The notes beneath the pieces are model-generated. The model was given only the letters and a program-made list of their open reading frames with translations, was not told the DNA's origin and did not search any database. A stretch of DNA of 64,000 nucleotides, from NCBI RefSeq assembly GCF_037975245.1, contig NC_092568.1:18745001-18809000 (forward strand). Reading direction: 5' to 3'. Each line of letters opens with the position of its first letter. The stretch's first letter is position 1. The DNA is from Apostichopus japonicus. Its lineage: Eukaryota; Echinodermata; Holothuroidea; Aspidochirotida; Stichopodidae. This document shows positions 38,720 to 52,500 of this stretch, one piece after another. The position numbers and the translations under genes are program-made.

Positions 38720-40377
38720 GTAAGTACATCATCTGAGTGCAGTTGTTGTGGATGTGTTTATGATTTGATATAGTAAACGAAGGAGGTTGCTGAATAACCT
38801 AAATTCGTGATTAACTTGGAAAAATAACATAAAGACTATTTCCACAAAACTGGTATACTCTGAAAGTTGAAACAATGCCTACCTAAAAGTATTCTGCGTT
38901 CTCTGTACCTTACATAAATTTCACCACAGTTGTTATACTGCTAAATTGTCTGGTCTGGTGGATACAATGTCCATCTCAGAAAGTCAATGCTTTTGCAATG
39001 GAAAGCGGTTCGTCATATTTACCTTGCTAAACATATTGATCATGCTAGTAACTTGTTTAAAAAACTTGTTTCTCTAAAACCTGCTCAAGCTTGTTGATCT
39101 CATACATATGCAGAGAGCTACTACTGCTTAACGCATTGGCCATAATCTACTCTCTGAAAAATTTCGCATTTTTTTACCTACAATTACGATATTCCCAGAT
39201 ATAGCAAAAGGTCAGCTGAAACCCTAAATAACATCACGTTGTAGAACGAATAAATGCCAAAATTCTCTGTGAAATCACACAATAAAATTCAGTCTGTTTA
39301 AGTTCGATTCGCCTATTAGTTTCCAAACCTACCACCTTACCCTAAAAATATTTTTCATAACATTATTTTTAACTGTACAGTGAGTAGAACATTATTTCAT
39401 AATGTCAGAATCGTTTCATATTAGACATTTCAGAATTGTCTTTTTTCCCCTTCACTTATTGAAATTAAACCTGATATGCCAATGAAAGGCTTATGTACTG
39501 ACTTGTTGAATTTAAATTTCAAGTAATTTACGAAATCAATGCTATTTTCAGGGCTGCTTTAAATAACAAATCAACAAAAGGGAAACTTGATTTTGGACTT
39601 GATTTTGCTCTGTAGATCCACCCTATTGGATACAAAGACACTGTTGTTTAGAGAGGTCAACGGTATTTTGAGCTTACCAGTGGTCAGCTTCTGAATACCA
39701 CAACGCAATAACTTCAATAGTAAAACATGGCTGACATTCATGCTGAATGTTTGGAGTCACCTAATTTATGAGAACCATACTGTTTTGTGGATATAAAAGG
39801 TCATTCGAGGTCTATAAGAGTAAGTATGAAAACCTCGCAAAACAGGACAACTCCATAGTAAAGCTCGGATTAACTTGGTACATAAACTCCAAATGCAAAG
39901 CTCAGATGGACAATATATATGGGGTATATAGATCGACCTTAGTGTTTACAAGAACTTGAAATTTTGTAATGGAAGTCAAAGGTCATTTTAGGTTATTAAA
40001 GATCAAAATATTTGTAAACCGTATGGTGTCGTACCACAGTTAGCTCCATTAACTTAAAGACGCGCTCGCGTACAAGAAACCGGCGGCGCTATTACATTTC
40101 TAAAGTTTATCGTTATATGCAAACAATGATAGCGCCATCTAAGCAGCTGTGTTTGCAAAAGTTTTGTCATAACCTCTGAACCTGTGGATATGGGAGGCCC
40201 TTCTTGACTCAATACTATTCAATACATCGTTGTGCGACCGCTACAGCGTGTACAAAGCTTCCTGTGCATGTCAATGCGTACGTGTGCTCAATGTAATAAG
40301 ACGCTACTGAAAATTACGCCGGGCGATTAGCTGGCCCTCAAGATCATATTATTTGCGGAATCCAGCTTGTCCTTACA

Positions 40378-43300
40378 ATGTCAGCCACGCCATCAGAAAG
40401 TGAATTATCGAGTGAGAGGTTTACAACTACAACTGACCCTGTAGTTTGTCGTTGCCGGTCAACTTGTTCAAGGAAAAGGGGACGAGGGGCTTGTCCGTGC
40501 AAAGTAGATGAGAAGTCCTGTGGCGTTAGTTGTAGATGTGGAAGCAATCGTAAGCCGTGCAGAAACCGTTATGAATCAGTGAGTATATCGTGTAGGCCCT
40601 ACCACTACTACTACTAGTACTACTAGTGCTGCTATAGTGAGGCCTATCTTTTCTTTCATATAAATATTAACAACGAAGTAAGTAAGCCCAAGCAGCACTA
40701 CAAGTTACAAGGGCTAAATAATAGAAGGTTACAATGTTTAAGTGGAGAAAGTAGCGGTAACTTCTACTTAGCACTTTAGGGCCTAGACCTAGCTTACAAT
40801 GATCAATAATAGGCTCACCAAACAGACAGCATAATTATTTTTCACTTGCAACTAATGGATCAGAAGAGTGACCATGTACACATTTTATACAATGCAGTCA
40901 TCTGGCAAAGTATACTACATCTAGGGGGACAAACTAAAACGAATGACAGCGAATGACCGAATGACAATTGACTTTGTACAGGGTAAATTATCATTTGCGA
41001 ATGACAGCGAATGACAGCAAATGACAACGAATGACAAACGAAGGACGGCGGTGAGAAGAGATAGAATGAATAACGGAGTGGAGTAAATGCGGTTATTGGT
41101 TTTCTGCGCAAAAATAATTTGAGGAAAATCGCATGGTTGTAGGGTTTTGGTGTAATTTACGGATAGAAACCACAGGAAAGATTTTGTGTGAGAATGCGCT
41201 TGAGTGCGGTGCTTTTACCTCTGTAGATTTATATAGAAAGATAACTGAAGCCGTTTCAAGATTATAGTATTGTTAGTTTCTTACAATTAATATCGGAAAA
41301 ATGACGTTAAATTCACTTTTTAAAATCAGACTTACAATTTCGCTTGCTATAAGGTGCGTTTTTATCTTGTCCCGGTACTATACTAGATCTAGATACCCAC
41401 GAAGTCTGAACTGTGATATCCAGTTGAAGCAAATGTTTGTGCTGTCATTATACTGTCATTCGTTTTAGTTAACGCAATTTTTTAGTGTGTACAACATATT
41501 GTCATTCGTTACGTGTAACGCAATTGTCATTCGTTTTAGTAACACCCCATCTAGGCACTGTCTGACAGTATCGGTTACTTGACGTGTAATGTAAGCAGTA
41601 CTGACATAAAGTGCTTTCCTTTCAATACAGAATGGATCTCATAGTATAAATATGCTCCTTAACACTCCATTGTTTAGTCGATACTATATAAGCACATAGG
41701 GTATAAGCCTAAGCTTCTTTTTAAGCCTGTCAGAGGAAACTAAGGTAGAAAGATATCGTCTGTAACATCAGGAATTAGTGGTTACCAAGGGCTCATTCTA
41801 CTGTACCTGAAAACAAGCATCTATTTATGTTTTCGTGGATTTTGGGGGGGGGATGCAAACTGTTAAAGCATGAAATAAGAATTATCTTCTTTATTTGTAA
41901 AGACTACAAAAACCACTGTGATTGAAAATGGCCGTGGCTATTCTTACAACTAGTTGTAACAATTATTTATAAACTATTCTTACGACAAAGGCGAATTCAA
42001 GCGCAGTAAAGTAAATAAAGCAACTGCGCATGTAGTAGGGGTAACCCTAACCCTAACTTTAACCCTAAACCCCAATCCTAACCCTAACACTAACCCTAAC
42101 CGGAATTTATTGTTACACCTGGTCGTAAAAAATAGTTCTCCTGTCATAAAAATAGCAACTGCGCATGCGTAGTCGGAAATTATTCTTACGAACAGTTGTA
42201 AGAATAGCCACTTTGATTGAAAATCTTTCTTAGGTTGAGCTATTTTGTACGAGATTGCACAGGTGGTTGTTCGAGATCCGAGAGGACTGATCATCAAATG
42301 CAAAAGTGTTTAGTCAAAGAATTGTACAGTTACAGGGGTTTAGTAGCACAAAACATACCATCATACTTATTAAACAGGCCGAAACATTGTTACGGTACCA
42401 AGGAGTAAGCTGCCACAAAATGCAGTTTGCTGTTCCACAAGCCTTATATACTTTAGGAATATGCAGCTTACTCAGCAATCCCAAAACTATATGTAAGAGC
42501 TAGGCATTAAGGCTATGGTGTCATTTACCTATCAATTTATCATTAATTTGTGTTTGCAAATAGATTTGATCCTCCTCTAATACTTTATAAATGTACACTA
42601 TTAATCACATTGCATGTTAGCCCACTAACCAGTTGTTAAAGGAAGTTTCCATTCATCTACTTTTGTTTGCCACAACTGAAGCTTCGGAAAATCCCTAACA
42701 ATTGTAACTGAATATCCGCAAACCCAATTCTCCAATATATTGTTGAAGCTTTTGTGCCAGTAATTGCCAGTCGAGAAGTGTTGTTGGGTAACTGCATGAC
42801 AGTTTTAATCTCTGCAATAATAATATTCAAACTAAATGATTAAAATATCACTTCCTTAAAAATAGCTCCAGATTGAAAATTGTTTTGAAAAATCTCATTT
42901 TGCTAGGATGACTCCAGTGAGGAAGAAGAAATGGAGCAATCCCCAACTACAAATCAAGACGAAGAACCTTCCGAAAATCGAGACGAAGTTATTCTGGTAA
43001 ATAAAAAGTCACAGGCCTATATCCTCCTTTTTCAGTGTCTGAAATAATAGTGTTCATACAGGTCTACATATTAGAGTTATCTGGTTGCCATCTCATGTTA
43101 CTCATGCTCTGCAAATGGTATTGTGGATTTCTTACATTTGCCACACAAAAGATCGTCACCTGTTCTACACATCATTAATTAAACTGTAATTTGAATCTGC
43201 TTCTGTCTGGAGCAGTGCAATATACAATTCATAACATTAAGGGGCTGGATTTTGAAATAGTCTCGAAACCTGTGAGTTTATTTTCTATTTTGTTTTTCAT

Positions 43301-44157
43301 GAGGATCAAATATTATTTGAGGTAAATATAGGTGGAAGTTTGATAACCTCCAAACCATTAGGTGAAAATAGGCAAAGATGTTGTCTTTAAACTTGGTATG
43401 TCAATACAACATTATTCTTATTTGCTTTTCTTTTTTGCAAACATGGTATCTGAGCAACAGAGATTTGCTAAAACTTTAAACTAGGTCTGCAATTAGCTAT
43501 CCGTGAGTGGCTGATACCTATTGCTTTTCTAGGAGGACAAAGGTCATCTACCATCAACTATACATGAGTTTGGAAAGTATACAAATTTGCCTCTTATATT
43601 ACAAGATATCACTTATTTTGACTTTCTGGTTCATTCTCTTTGCATTGTAGACATTTCTCCAGGATCTGGACAGGTCCAGCCTAGAAGAGATAGCTGCACA
43701 GCTACTTAGAAGAAATCCTGGTGCATACCAAGATATTATAACGAGGCAGGCAAATGATGATGTGAGTGCCTCACTTCAAGCTGAAGAAGCTCCATCCTGG
43801 TGTGTTTGTGGGAATTGCCATGACATAAACAGTGCTATTGAGCAGAGATGCTGTGGGAACAGAAATATATGCTTGGCAACACAAGGCATATTTTCTGAAG
43901 TCTGTCTAAATGGAAACATACTCGACGTTGTGATGAGGGCAAATGAGGACACTTTTGCAGACAACCCAGATAGGTCAAATGCCAACTTCAGATATTATGC
44001 GTATCGTCAATACATCTACTGGCAACATGGACGGCTAGGAGCACACAGACGACTGGTCATTCCTTCATGCTGTGTGTGGAAAATCAGGGAGCGCTATCCT
44101 TCCGCTGATGGAAGGTATAAAGGATTTCAACTGGGAGATGCAATACTTGTAGACTGA
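40378..44157 (+). CDS. CXC-motif plus P2X7-type cytoplasmic (ballast) domain protein
   Basis: Three exons, all phase 0: 40378-40578, 42907-42996, 43651-44157, giving 265 residues. Residues ~25-62 are Cys/Arg-rich with CXC spacing (CRCRSTC, ACPC, CGVSCRCG), like the zinc-binding CXC/tesmin-TSO1 type. Residues ~68-97 are acidic (DDSSEEEEME). Residues ~100-265 match the cytoplasmic C-terminal domain of P2X7 receptors: LLRRNPGAYQ, WCVCGNCHD, CCGNR, YRQYIYWQHGRLG, RRLVIPSCCVWKIRERYPS, YKGFQLG. No transmembrane segment or ATP-binding channel is present, so it is not an ion channel. In P2X7 this domain binds zinc and guanine nucleotide; the function here is unknown, and nuclear or DNA-linked action is an inference from the CXC part. 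It starts just inside the left TIR of the element. Confidence 0.85.
40920..41555. mobile_element. MITE with GAATGACA subterminal repeats
   Basis: The ends CTAGGGGGACAAACTAAAAC and, inverted, CTAGATGGGGTGTTACTAAA face each other. Next to both ends lie repeated CGAATGACAG motifs, about nine at the left (40938-41035) and three inverted at the right (41455-41540). It is in intron 1 of the P2X7-type gene. Class unknown. Confidence 0.55.
41930..42213. mobile_element. 284-bp MITE with telomere-like core
   Basis: GTGGCTATTCTTACAACT is inverted at both ends. The flanks carry an 11-bp direct repeat TGATTGAAAAT (41919-41929, 42214-42224), a length seen in Mutator-like insertions. The core at 42036-42100 is degenerate (CCCTAA)n, and CAACTGCGCATG occurs on each side of it. 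It lies in intron 1 of the P2X7-type gene. Confidence 0.75.
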
Positions 44158-46518
44158 ACGATTAGTAGTCGTGTGTTCAAGTATGTACCACAGTCGTGCA
44201 CGTACAAGGTGAAGGGGGGGGGGGGAGGGAGGAGGAGGAGGGGTATGTGAAGTTATATATATCAATACCAATTATAAATAAGTTATGACTTTTGGCTAAA
44301 GAGTTATTAGCATTTGAAGATTTTTTGGTTGACCCTGTGACCTCATTATTATTCATGTGAATGAGCAACAAAATCAGGTGGGTTCTTCCATACAGTATGG
44401 TGCATCTATGTCCAAGGAATGACTTCAATCCCACTTTCAATTGGTGAGTTATTGTGTTTACAGGCCAAAGGCGTCTCATACACACACACACACGCAATCA
44501 CCAACACATAGATTCCTTGAGCCTTCAGGCAAGAAATCAAAAAGGGAGTTGCTCAAAATATTCAGCAATTGAAACCGTTTTTCTACTTGTCTTATTTTTC
44601 TAATGTTCTGTATCCTAGCATATTTCCCTTACATCAGTTTGGTTTATGTCCTGGTCACTCAACCAAGCTTGTGCTGGCAAATACAGTTGATAAACTTCAC
44701 TGATTCACTTGATTATGTGGAAAGTTATATTGGTGTCTTTCAAAAGCATTTGATGTACTACCCTGTCACACTATTGCATATGGGGGAAGGGAGGGGGGGG
44801 GGGGGGAGTGGGTGATGCCTCATGTGTTTTTTTGACAGCAGCATACATTGTGGAATCTCATTAAGTTTTACCAGAAAGCTGTTATCACAAGTTAAATATA
44901 TCTTGAACCATTTCATTAATCTCAAGCGCTATGTTCTTGTGAGCTTTTGTAGTCTTATGGTGGCATAAAGATGGTGGGGTAGCGTACATTTATGAAATTC
45001 TTCTTGTCTACATTGTTGGGTTTTTTTCCTACTATGTTGCTTCTTTTGTACTCGCAAGAGGCTTTTTTAAAATCACGTCCATTCACGTATTTGTTCTTTG
45101 ACTTAATTGTACTGGTATGTTATAAAACAAATAAATGCAACAACGAAAATGAAATGAAATTCTTTCTAAAAAATATATTTAAGAACAGCATTTTACTAAC
45201 ACGAAAATGAAAAGCTAAAATTCTCACTTTGCTACAAATTAATCAACTTTACAATTTTTTTAATACATAGAAAAGTAAGAGCTGCATTTAGATGTCATTA
45301 CAGTTACATCCAGGCCTGGTGATAACTAAACAGTATAACAACTGACCATATCATCATTGTAAAAGTGATTCCTAGCAGCAGCTAAAAACAAAGTAAAAAC
45401 AATCTTTGTTTTGCATTTGCACCATTTTCACAAAATGAAAGTAGTAGACAATACATGCCATTACATATCAGTTAATTGAACAACTAAGAACAAGCTAAGA
45501 CTATAATTGCAGTTAACAATGTGAATTGGATTATTATAACCGATATTCTTTGAAACACCATCAAACCAATGGTTTACGCTAGAAAGTAATGGAAAATCAA
45601 TTGACTGAACCAGAGGAGAGGGGGTACCCCATTCTTATAGACATACTGTATGCATGTGTTTGTGACACTTTCTTATGCGACCCTCTCAATAGGGGAAAGA
45701 TTTTACCATCATTAAGATTATAATTTATGGATGGATAGAGCATTAAGACTAGATGACCCTAGTGATTGAGGGCCTCACATGATACATATATGTGAGGTCA
45801 GAGGATTTAACAAACATCAAAATTTTCCAAAGGCAATAGCCTACAAACATACCAAGTGTATTTCTTAAACACTAGTACAAACAAATATAAACAAATAAAT
45901 AAAGTATATAAGGAAGCATATTCAAACTTCCCACCTCTCGCTTGGTTACAACCAATTTACCACTATAGATGTTGTATAGTGTATAAGATAAGGGTAAGAT
46001 ACATTCTGTTACACAACACTCCATAACCTCCCATATTAGCCATAATTTTTTTTAAATACCACATGTCATTAGAAAAAAAGGATTAGGCAAGACTTGATAT
46101 ATTAACGCCCCTGTTCAAGTACAGATAAATACAGCACTCCAGAAAATGAGTGAGTAGTGCAACTATATCAGTCCGATATGATAACTAATTACTTAAATGG
46201 TGATCTTGCCTTGCTCCTTTCACACACGCATACATCACTAACACAGGAGAAAGCCTCAATGGCAAAATACATTTTTCTACATATGCTGCCAGCACAGTAA
46301 AACAATAACAATTAAAAACCATGGAGTTGAAATTACACATTCACAATCAGAATATTTGAAAGCATTGTGGTTTTGATGTGTAATTTTTTATGAATCTGAC
46401 ATATTTTGCAACACAAGAGTGAAAACTTACTTGTTGAAGGTAATACAGTCAACAAAATTAAAGTGATATATTGGAAATGGCAACAGCTAAATTACTACAA
46501 ATACACTAATGGGTTTCT
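44158..46518. other. Convergent intergenic region of the 16-kb element
   Basis: It separates the 3' ends of the two convergent genes. It contains poly-G runs (44214-44225, 44792-44806), one dispersed unit of the ~300-bp repeat (about 44265-44545) and AT-rich filler. AATAAA-like hexamers occur (for example near 45130), but polyadenylation sites cannot be assigned. Confidence 0.5.
44265..44545 (+). repeat. Dispersed copy of the ~300-bp 'GACCTCATTATTATTCATG' repeat
   Basis: Shares TGACCCTGTGACCTCATTAT, TATGGTGCATCTATGT and CACACGCAATCACCA with the tandem array at 62775-64000. It ends with CACAYGCAATCACC, as the array's last visible unit does. Confidence 0.75.
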
Positions 46519-49500
46519 TCACTCTGGGGGTTGTTCAGATATCTGCTGCTGGGGTGAAAAGCGACTGAGATGTTCCTTTACAAGCTCATCTAATGATGAC
46601 CTTGGAAGCATTGACATCCTTGGATGGATCCTTCTTGGATCATCTTGCGCGAGGGAGACATGCTGAGAAAGGTGGCCAGGTGTTACTAATCGCTTGGCAG
46701 CAATACTTCTCATTAAGTCAGCTATGTAGCCGTAGCTTTTCGCCTCACGTAATGGTTCCGCATGGAAGTTGCGGGTTCGCTTGCTATATTTGCGCCTGTA
46801 TCGTAGATGTCCGTCCTTGGTGACAACTTGCTCACGATCAGCATGGTAGTTGCTGTCAATCGCTGCAAGCTTACTTCGAGTAGCAAACCCAACAAACCCG
46901 TAAGAGTGTCGCTTTGGTGCGTACATAAGTAAATGGTTATGAAATGACTCCAGGTTGCCGGTATGCCTGAAGTTCCTGTAGTATGATAACTTCTTCATAA
47001 AGCGTTTGCCAGTCAGCAACCTCCCTAAGGTTTTATGTGCTGCTGATCCCTTGGTCAGCCAGGCCTTGTCATGCTCCCCTTCATCTATTTCCTCATGAGC
47101 ACACTTACCCGGAAACCCATATGCTCCAAGAGCCCACTCATGCTCATTGACTACATGGTGAAGGATGCCGAGAAGGGATGCCTTCAGCTTCTTCTCGTCT
47201 CCATCACAACTGCTGGAAGAGAACCAAAAGTGTTTCCTGATGGCTGGCATCCACTCCAAAATCGCTTTGTTCTCTTTTGCCTTGGCAGCTTTCGTGAGCA
47301 TTTTGGTGAGGCTTTTGCTACCATGCCATACATCATTTTGGTGGATGATACCTTCATATTTGGAACAATTTCTCATGAGAGCAGCAATCTGAAGGTGGCC
47401 ATCTGTCACAACCTCTTCGACGTTGATTCTCTCCATGAGAAAGTCCATGCTTCGGGTGAAGCCTATCTTCTCCATGTTTGGGCTTTTCCCAGCTGCTTCC
47501 CTCACATCTACAATCTCCATATGCAGGACCTTACCACTGCTTTCTTCCATCATAGTGTAAGTGCAGTACTGTGCACTATGTCCAGGAGAATCGTTGCGGG
47601 CATCACCAGACACAACTACTTCTTTGTCCCTCAATGAAGAAAACAGGGTCTCCTGCATCTTTTCCCACATCTCTTCCACAGCTGGGGCGACATACAATTT
47701 CTGTACCCTGAAGAAGGTGTCCTTAGAAATACATTTCAAATTCATGCTCTTGAACAGCTGCCCTGTTTTTGTGAAGCTGTTGCCTGAAACGACAATCCCT
47801 GCAGCTAGCTGTAAGTTCCCTGCGTACATTCCACGCAGCTTTGGCTGAGAACACCAAGTACCACTGGGGTGGTACTTTTCCCCACATTTCCATTTAACAA
47901 CCAGAGCAGAACCACAAAATTTTGTTGTATACTGAAGTTCTCCAATACAGAAAGAATGCTTGCACACAGTGCCATTGATATCTCGCAGGAGCTTAAGTAT
48001 TTGGTCAACCCAAACTATTGCTTTGACTCCTGCAATGGGTGTGAGTTGCCTTTCATCTGCAGCTGCAGTCTCATCATCACTGTCAGTATCACTGCCATTC
48101 TCACTTTTTTCTTCTAACTGAAAGATGTCTTCCTCCACTGTACTGATCTTCAGTTTGTTACTGTGGGAAACAAAAATACATTGAAAAGTATATAAATTGT
48201 AGGTGATACAATGTGTAATATAAAGATCTGTAATAATGAGAAAATCCTACAAAAATGCATTATGCTTTTAAGAAATGACATGTATAATTTCTACGTAAAT
48301 TAGAAGCTGAAATTTTGTCAAAGACTGAAGCTACTCCTCGTTAATATTCATATTTGACCCAATGACCGAATTAATATTCATGATAAGCACCAAAATCAAT
48401 AGGGTTCATGCACCCACCCACACATGGCAAGAATGGTAATCATTCCCTGTTGAGTTATAGTGCATTCAAACTTTTCATATTGAAATAACTTTCAGCCCGA
48501 CCTCCTAATGAATATTCATGATATCATTTGCAACATACATTAGCAATTGGAGCGAAGTACCACTATCACCATACCAACTTTACCAAGTTGAAGAATATTT
48601 GACCTATTGTGCCGAGTTATAACCTTTTGAAGATTTTTACAATTGCCCATGTGACCTCATTAGTATAATTAGTGTTTGAGCAACAACATCAATAGGGTTT
48701 ATCAACTAACTATGGGCCACCCACACGATAAGTATGGTAAATGATCATTTGGTTTGTTGATATATCGTGCATACAAGCTAATTTGTCACACACACACATG
48801 TACAATCACACATACATACAGACACATGCCAACCTGAATGCATTTCCTTTGCTTTGAGCAAGGAACCAAAAACAGTTGAGAAAAGAACCTTCAGAAAGAT
48901 ATAGTACTTGGCTTTGCTTCCCTCTCATATCCATTTAGTCACAATATCGAGCAACTGATATGATATTGGATGTACAGTAAGCTACTCATTTGAAGTAATG
49001 GAGTCTTGGGATACCAACTAGCTCACTTGACATCCCACAATTACAAAAGATTTGAATAAATCTGATATAACAGACCTGTCAACCTGTTTGACCCCAAAAT
49101 AGGGAGAATAAAAATTTTCAGGGCCAAAACAAACGGGAGAATAAGGGGGAAATAGGGAGGTTGGTAATTTTCAACTGAAATTATATAAATACTTCTAAAT
49201 AAATATTCTACCGTACCGCTCATGTAAAACTGGACATGTGTACGCGCACATGATCGTATAACGACTTATAAACAAGTACATATGCGTATATACACAAGTT
49301 TATACACAGGTTATGCTATTGTGCTCAATGAATAGGGATTAAAGTCGCCAAAAGAATTAGTGAGATGTTTGAAACAGCCGCTTCTTAAATCGTAGTTTTT
49401 GACATTAGCATCGAAGAGGACGCAGGTAAAGTGTGTGCCGGCATAGAACTTAACTGTTTTTTTGTCGTATACAAGTAGCCTACATGCAAACTGCACACAT

Positions 49501-52500
49501 TCGGTACGCCGCATATACAAACAAGTGACAACTTGTGTTTATTATTGTGCACCATGGCATATGCACAGTGCACGCCGTACTACTGTACTGTATTCAGGAC
49601 TCGACCAAGGCCAACGTACAATAACGACATTGCGCGAAGTCTGAGAACTGACAAAGCAGCCTGATATTGGTTGAGAGTCCCGCACAGCACTGTGTCAGTC
49701 GTAACGTGTTTGTAAACAATCAATCTATTTTTAGATTACACTTAATATTACGCGATATACTATAGGACTAACTGTTGGCTATTTTCAGAAATTTCGCAAG
49801 CAATGAAACATTAAAAACTGGGAGAATATAATATGAAACCGGGAGGCTGGGAGATTGGGGTAAAAACCGGGAGTCTCCCGGTAAAACTGGGAGAGTTAAC
49901 AGGTCTGATATATATAGGAGATTCCTACAGCTGGTGGAGCCTTAACCCATGGGACAGCTTTTTCTAGGGTACTTCAGTAAATTTGGGAGATCAATAGCTG
50001 GTTTGGGAGGAAATAGCACACACACACAATGTTGTGTAGACTGTTTTTTCTGTTTTTACAAGTACCTACAAGAATTTCTCATATTTGAGGTCTCCATTAC
50101 CCTGTACTTTGAAAAATAGGTTTGTTAAATATCAATGGTAAACATATTTTTAATTCATCATCAAACAGAGAGCATTGATCTAATGGCCATATTAACAAAC
50201 CATGCTTCAAATTTTGTAATTTCTTCCAATTGTAACTGACACTGTAGTCCTGAGTAAATGACAGAAATTAACTTTTTCCATGTGGATCCTTGAGTTTCTG
50301 CTTTGATATATCTTACAAGTGCCACTAAGTAACTATTTTTGGACATAATGTAATAATGTTTCAGCTACCTTTGGAAAAAAAAAAAAATTTAATATTTTTT
50401 TTTTAAATTGAACTATAATTGATCAGTAGCTATGTGAAGAAATGTCACTAACATTACAATACATTAAACAACACTGAAAACATTTGTTTCATCATTATTA
50501 TCCAACTACGGGTAGACTCACATGGACTAGCAAGGTCCCAAGTCTCCCAAACAATTCACTGATCTTTTCACCGTCCTCCCCCACATTTCCCCTCCACCAT
50601 CACAGACATCAAACACTGTCGTACAGTTCGGAGTGCTTCGGCACAGAGCTAATATGCTGGTACATGTACCATGATGATACACATAAGCTTCATGCAGGGA
50701 GCTGCTAGAGTAGCAGCTCACTGCTTCATGCATGTGATGAACTGCATATGACAGAAGATAATTGCCTCAGGTAAAATTCTACTCTTTGCAGTGTAGCACT
50801 GTATATGCTACCATGGAGCTATAAACAGACCATGATGCTACTAAGTGTGCAGATACTTTACTATACAGCACAGTTTGTCAAGGACATGTATAGGATTTGT
50901 TTACATTAGAAGTCTAAAGCAGGTTCTCAGTTGTTATTTTTCACAGTGGGGGGTTTGGGAAATTCCCCAGTGTTCACAGACAGTTTGGCTAATAAGTTGC
51001 CTATGCCATAACAGAGAGATGCTAGGGAGAGCTTTACAAATGATAAAACATACATGTACAGTATTGGACATGAGTATAATCAGGGAGTTGTTATGGAACT
51101 CCCTGGTATAATAAGGGTATTATGCAATGTGCATGAGTGTTAGATTGTAGCTATACATTTGAAACAATTAAGAGCCTTTCCCTTTCCCATTCCCTCAGGA
51201 CTGTTCACTGCTTTGTTTGCATTTTTTTTTTTTGGTGGACATCTCAAAATGCACAGCAACAAAAAGTGTACTGTTTTGCTAACACTGTAAAAGTAAAAGT
51301 CATCTCACATTCTGCTTCTTTCACAGGAGTATAGGCTACTTATCTCTTGATGTTTATCTTCTAGTTCCCTGTGTGATTCTCATGGCACTCTCATGTTCAC
51401 ACCTTCCTCTTAGTTGATTATATCCATACCAGACAAACAGGTTCTTAGTTTGTTGATAGCTAATCAAGTGAATAACTCAAACAAAGGTAATAGTTTGTTA
51501 CAATATCTAGCTCTTGATCTTTTTGTTCAGTATACACATCTGTTCAAGTTGTCACTGCAAGTTTAATGGCTGTAAAGAAATTCTCCCACCACAAACCTTT
51601 CTTTTCTTATCTGCTAACAGTCAGTCAACAAATGTTTGTAGTATCAGAATAGAAATGTACTTACTGTTTTCCAGCTTGAATAATGTCAATGTTTCCACTG
51701 GCTTCAACTTCTTCAAGCTCTTGGTCTAGAGGTTGAAGATCCTCATAACAAAAGGAGGTAGATGGGAGGGAAGGGCGACCACCTTGCCCCTTTATAGGAG
51801 TAGATGTCAATGCTGAAATAGATGAAAATTGATACGATATGCTATCATTTTGTATTTTGAAATTAGAATTGAAGCATCCAAATTTAATTAACTGTAAAGA
51901 AAATTGTTAAGTTAACCACTTTCTGCATAATTGCAGTTCCACAAGAAATATACAAGGCATTTCCCTGTAATTTGCTTTGTTGTTTCCTACTAGTTTTGGA
52001 AGCAGCATATCTTGACATAGGCCTACACTAAACACTCTATACACAATTAGTATGATATGCACTCCACAGCCACGTTTAAGGCAAACCTGCCATTTATCCA
52101 ATTTTAACAATGAACTGAGCTATAATGAAAAACAAAACATTTTGCTAGTAGGGTACAATTATGGCACCAATGTTTGCTCCAAGCTAACTTTTGTGGAAAA
52201 TCTGATAATTCAGCCAGTTAATGGGTGGTAAAATGTGTGGTGAGTGCACAAGTTTAACTAGAATACTTGGATTGCCTTTAACTCTAAATGTAAAACATAT
52301 GAATGGAGGATATCACACACCCCCCCCCCTGGTCGGTCCAGAAAGTGGTTTCTTTGTGTCAATGTAAAACATGTTAATTAATTAATTGGTTGTTAAAAAT
52401 AAAAGAAAGCTTTATATTAACTCTTACAGAGATGACAGCAAGTGGGTTTGAGAGTTCAACCGGTATACCATTATTTTGGTTTCCAGCAAACTCCCTCTCA

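Noticed and set aside
42036-42100. Chromosome-fusion telomere remnant
   Set aside because: The CCCTAA tract lies inside a MITE with inverted ends and a target duplication, so transposition explains it better.
42217-42408. Possible extra exon of the P2X7-type gene (VRDCTGGCSRS)
   Set aside because: It has an acceptor-like TTCTTAG but no in-phase donor before its stop, and exons 40378-40578 and 42907-42996 join in phase without it.
47071-47637. 188-residue plus-strand open frame
   Set aside because: It is the antisense shadow of the transposase-like exon 46519-48160, which has family motifs and matching splice phases.
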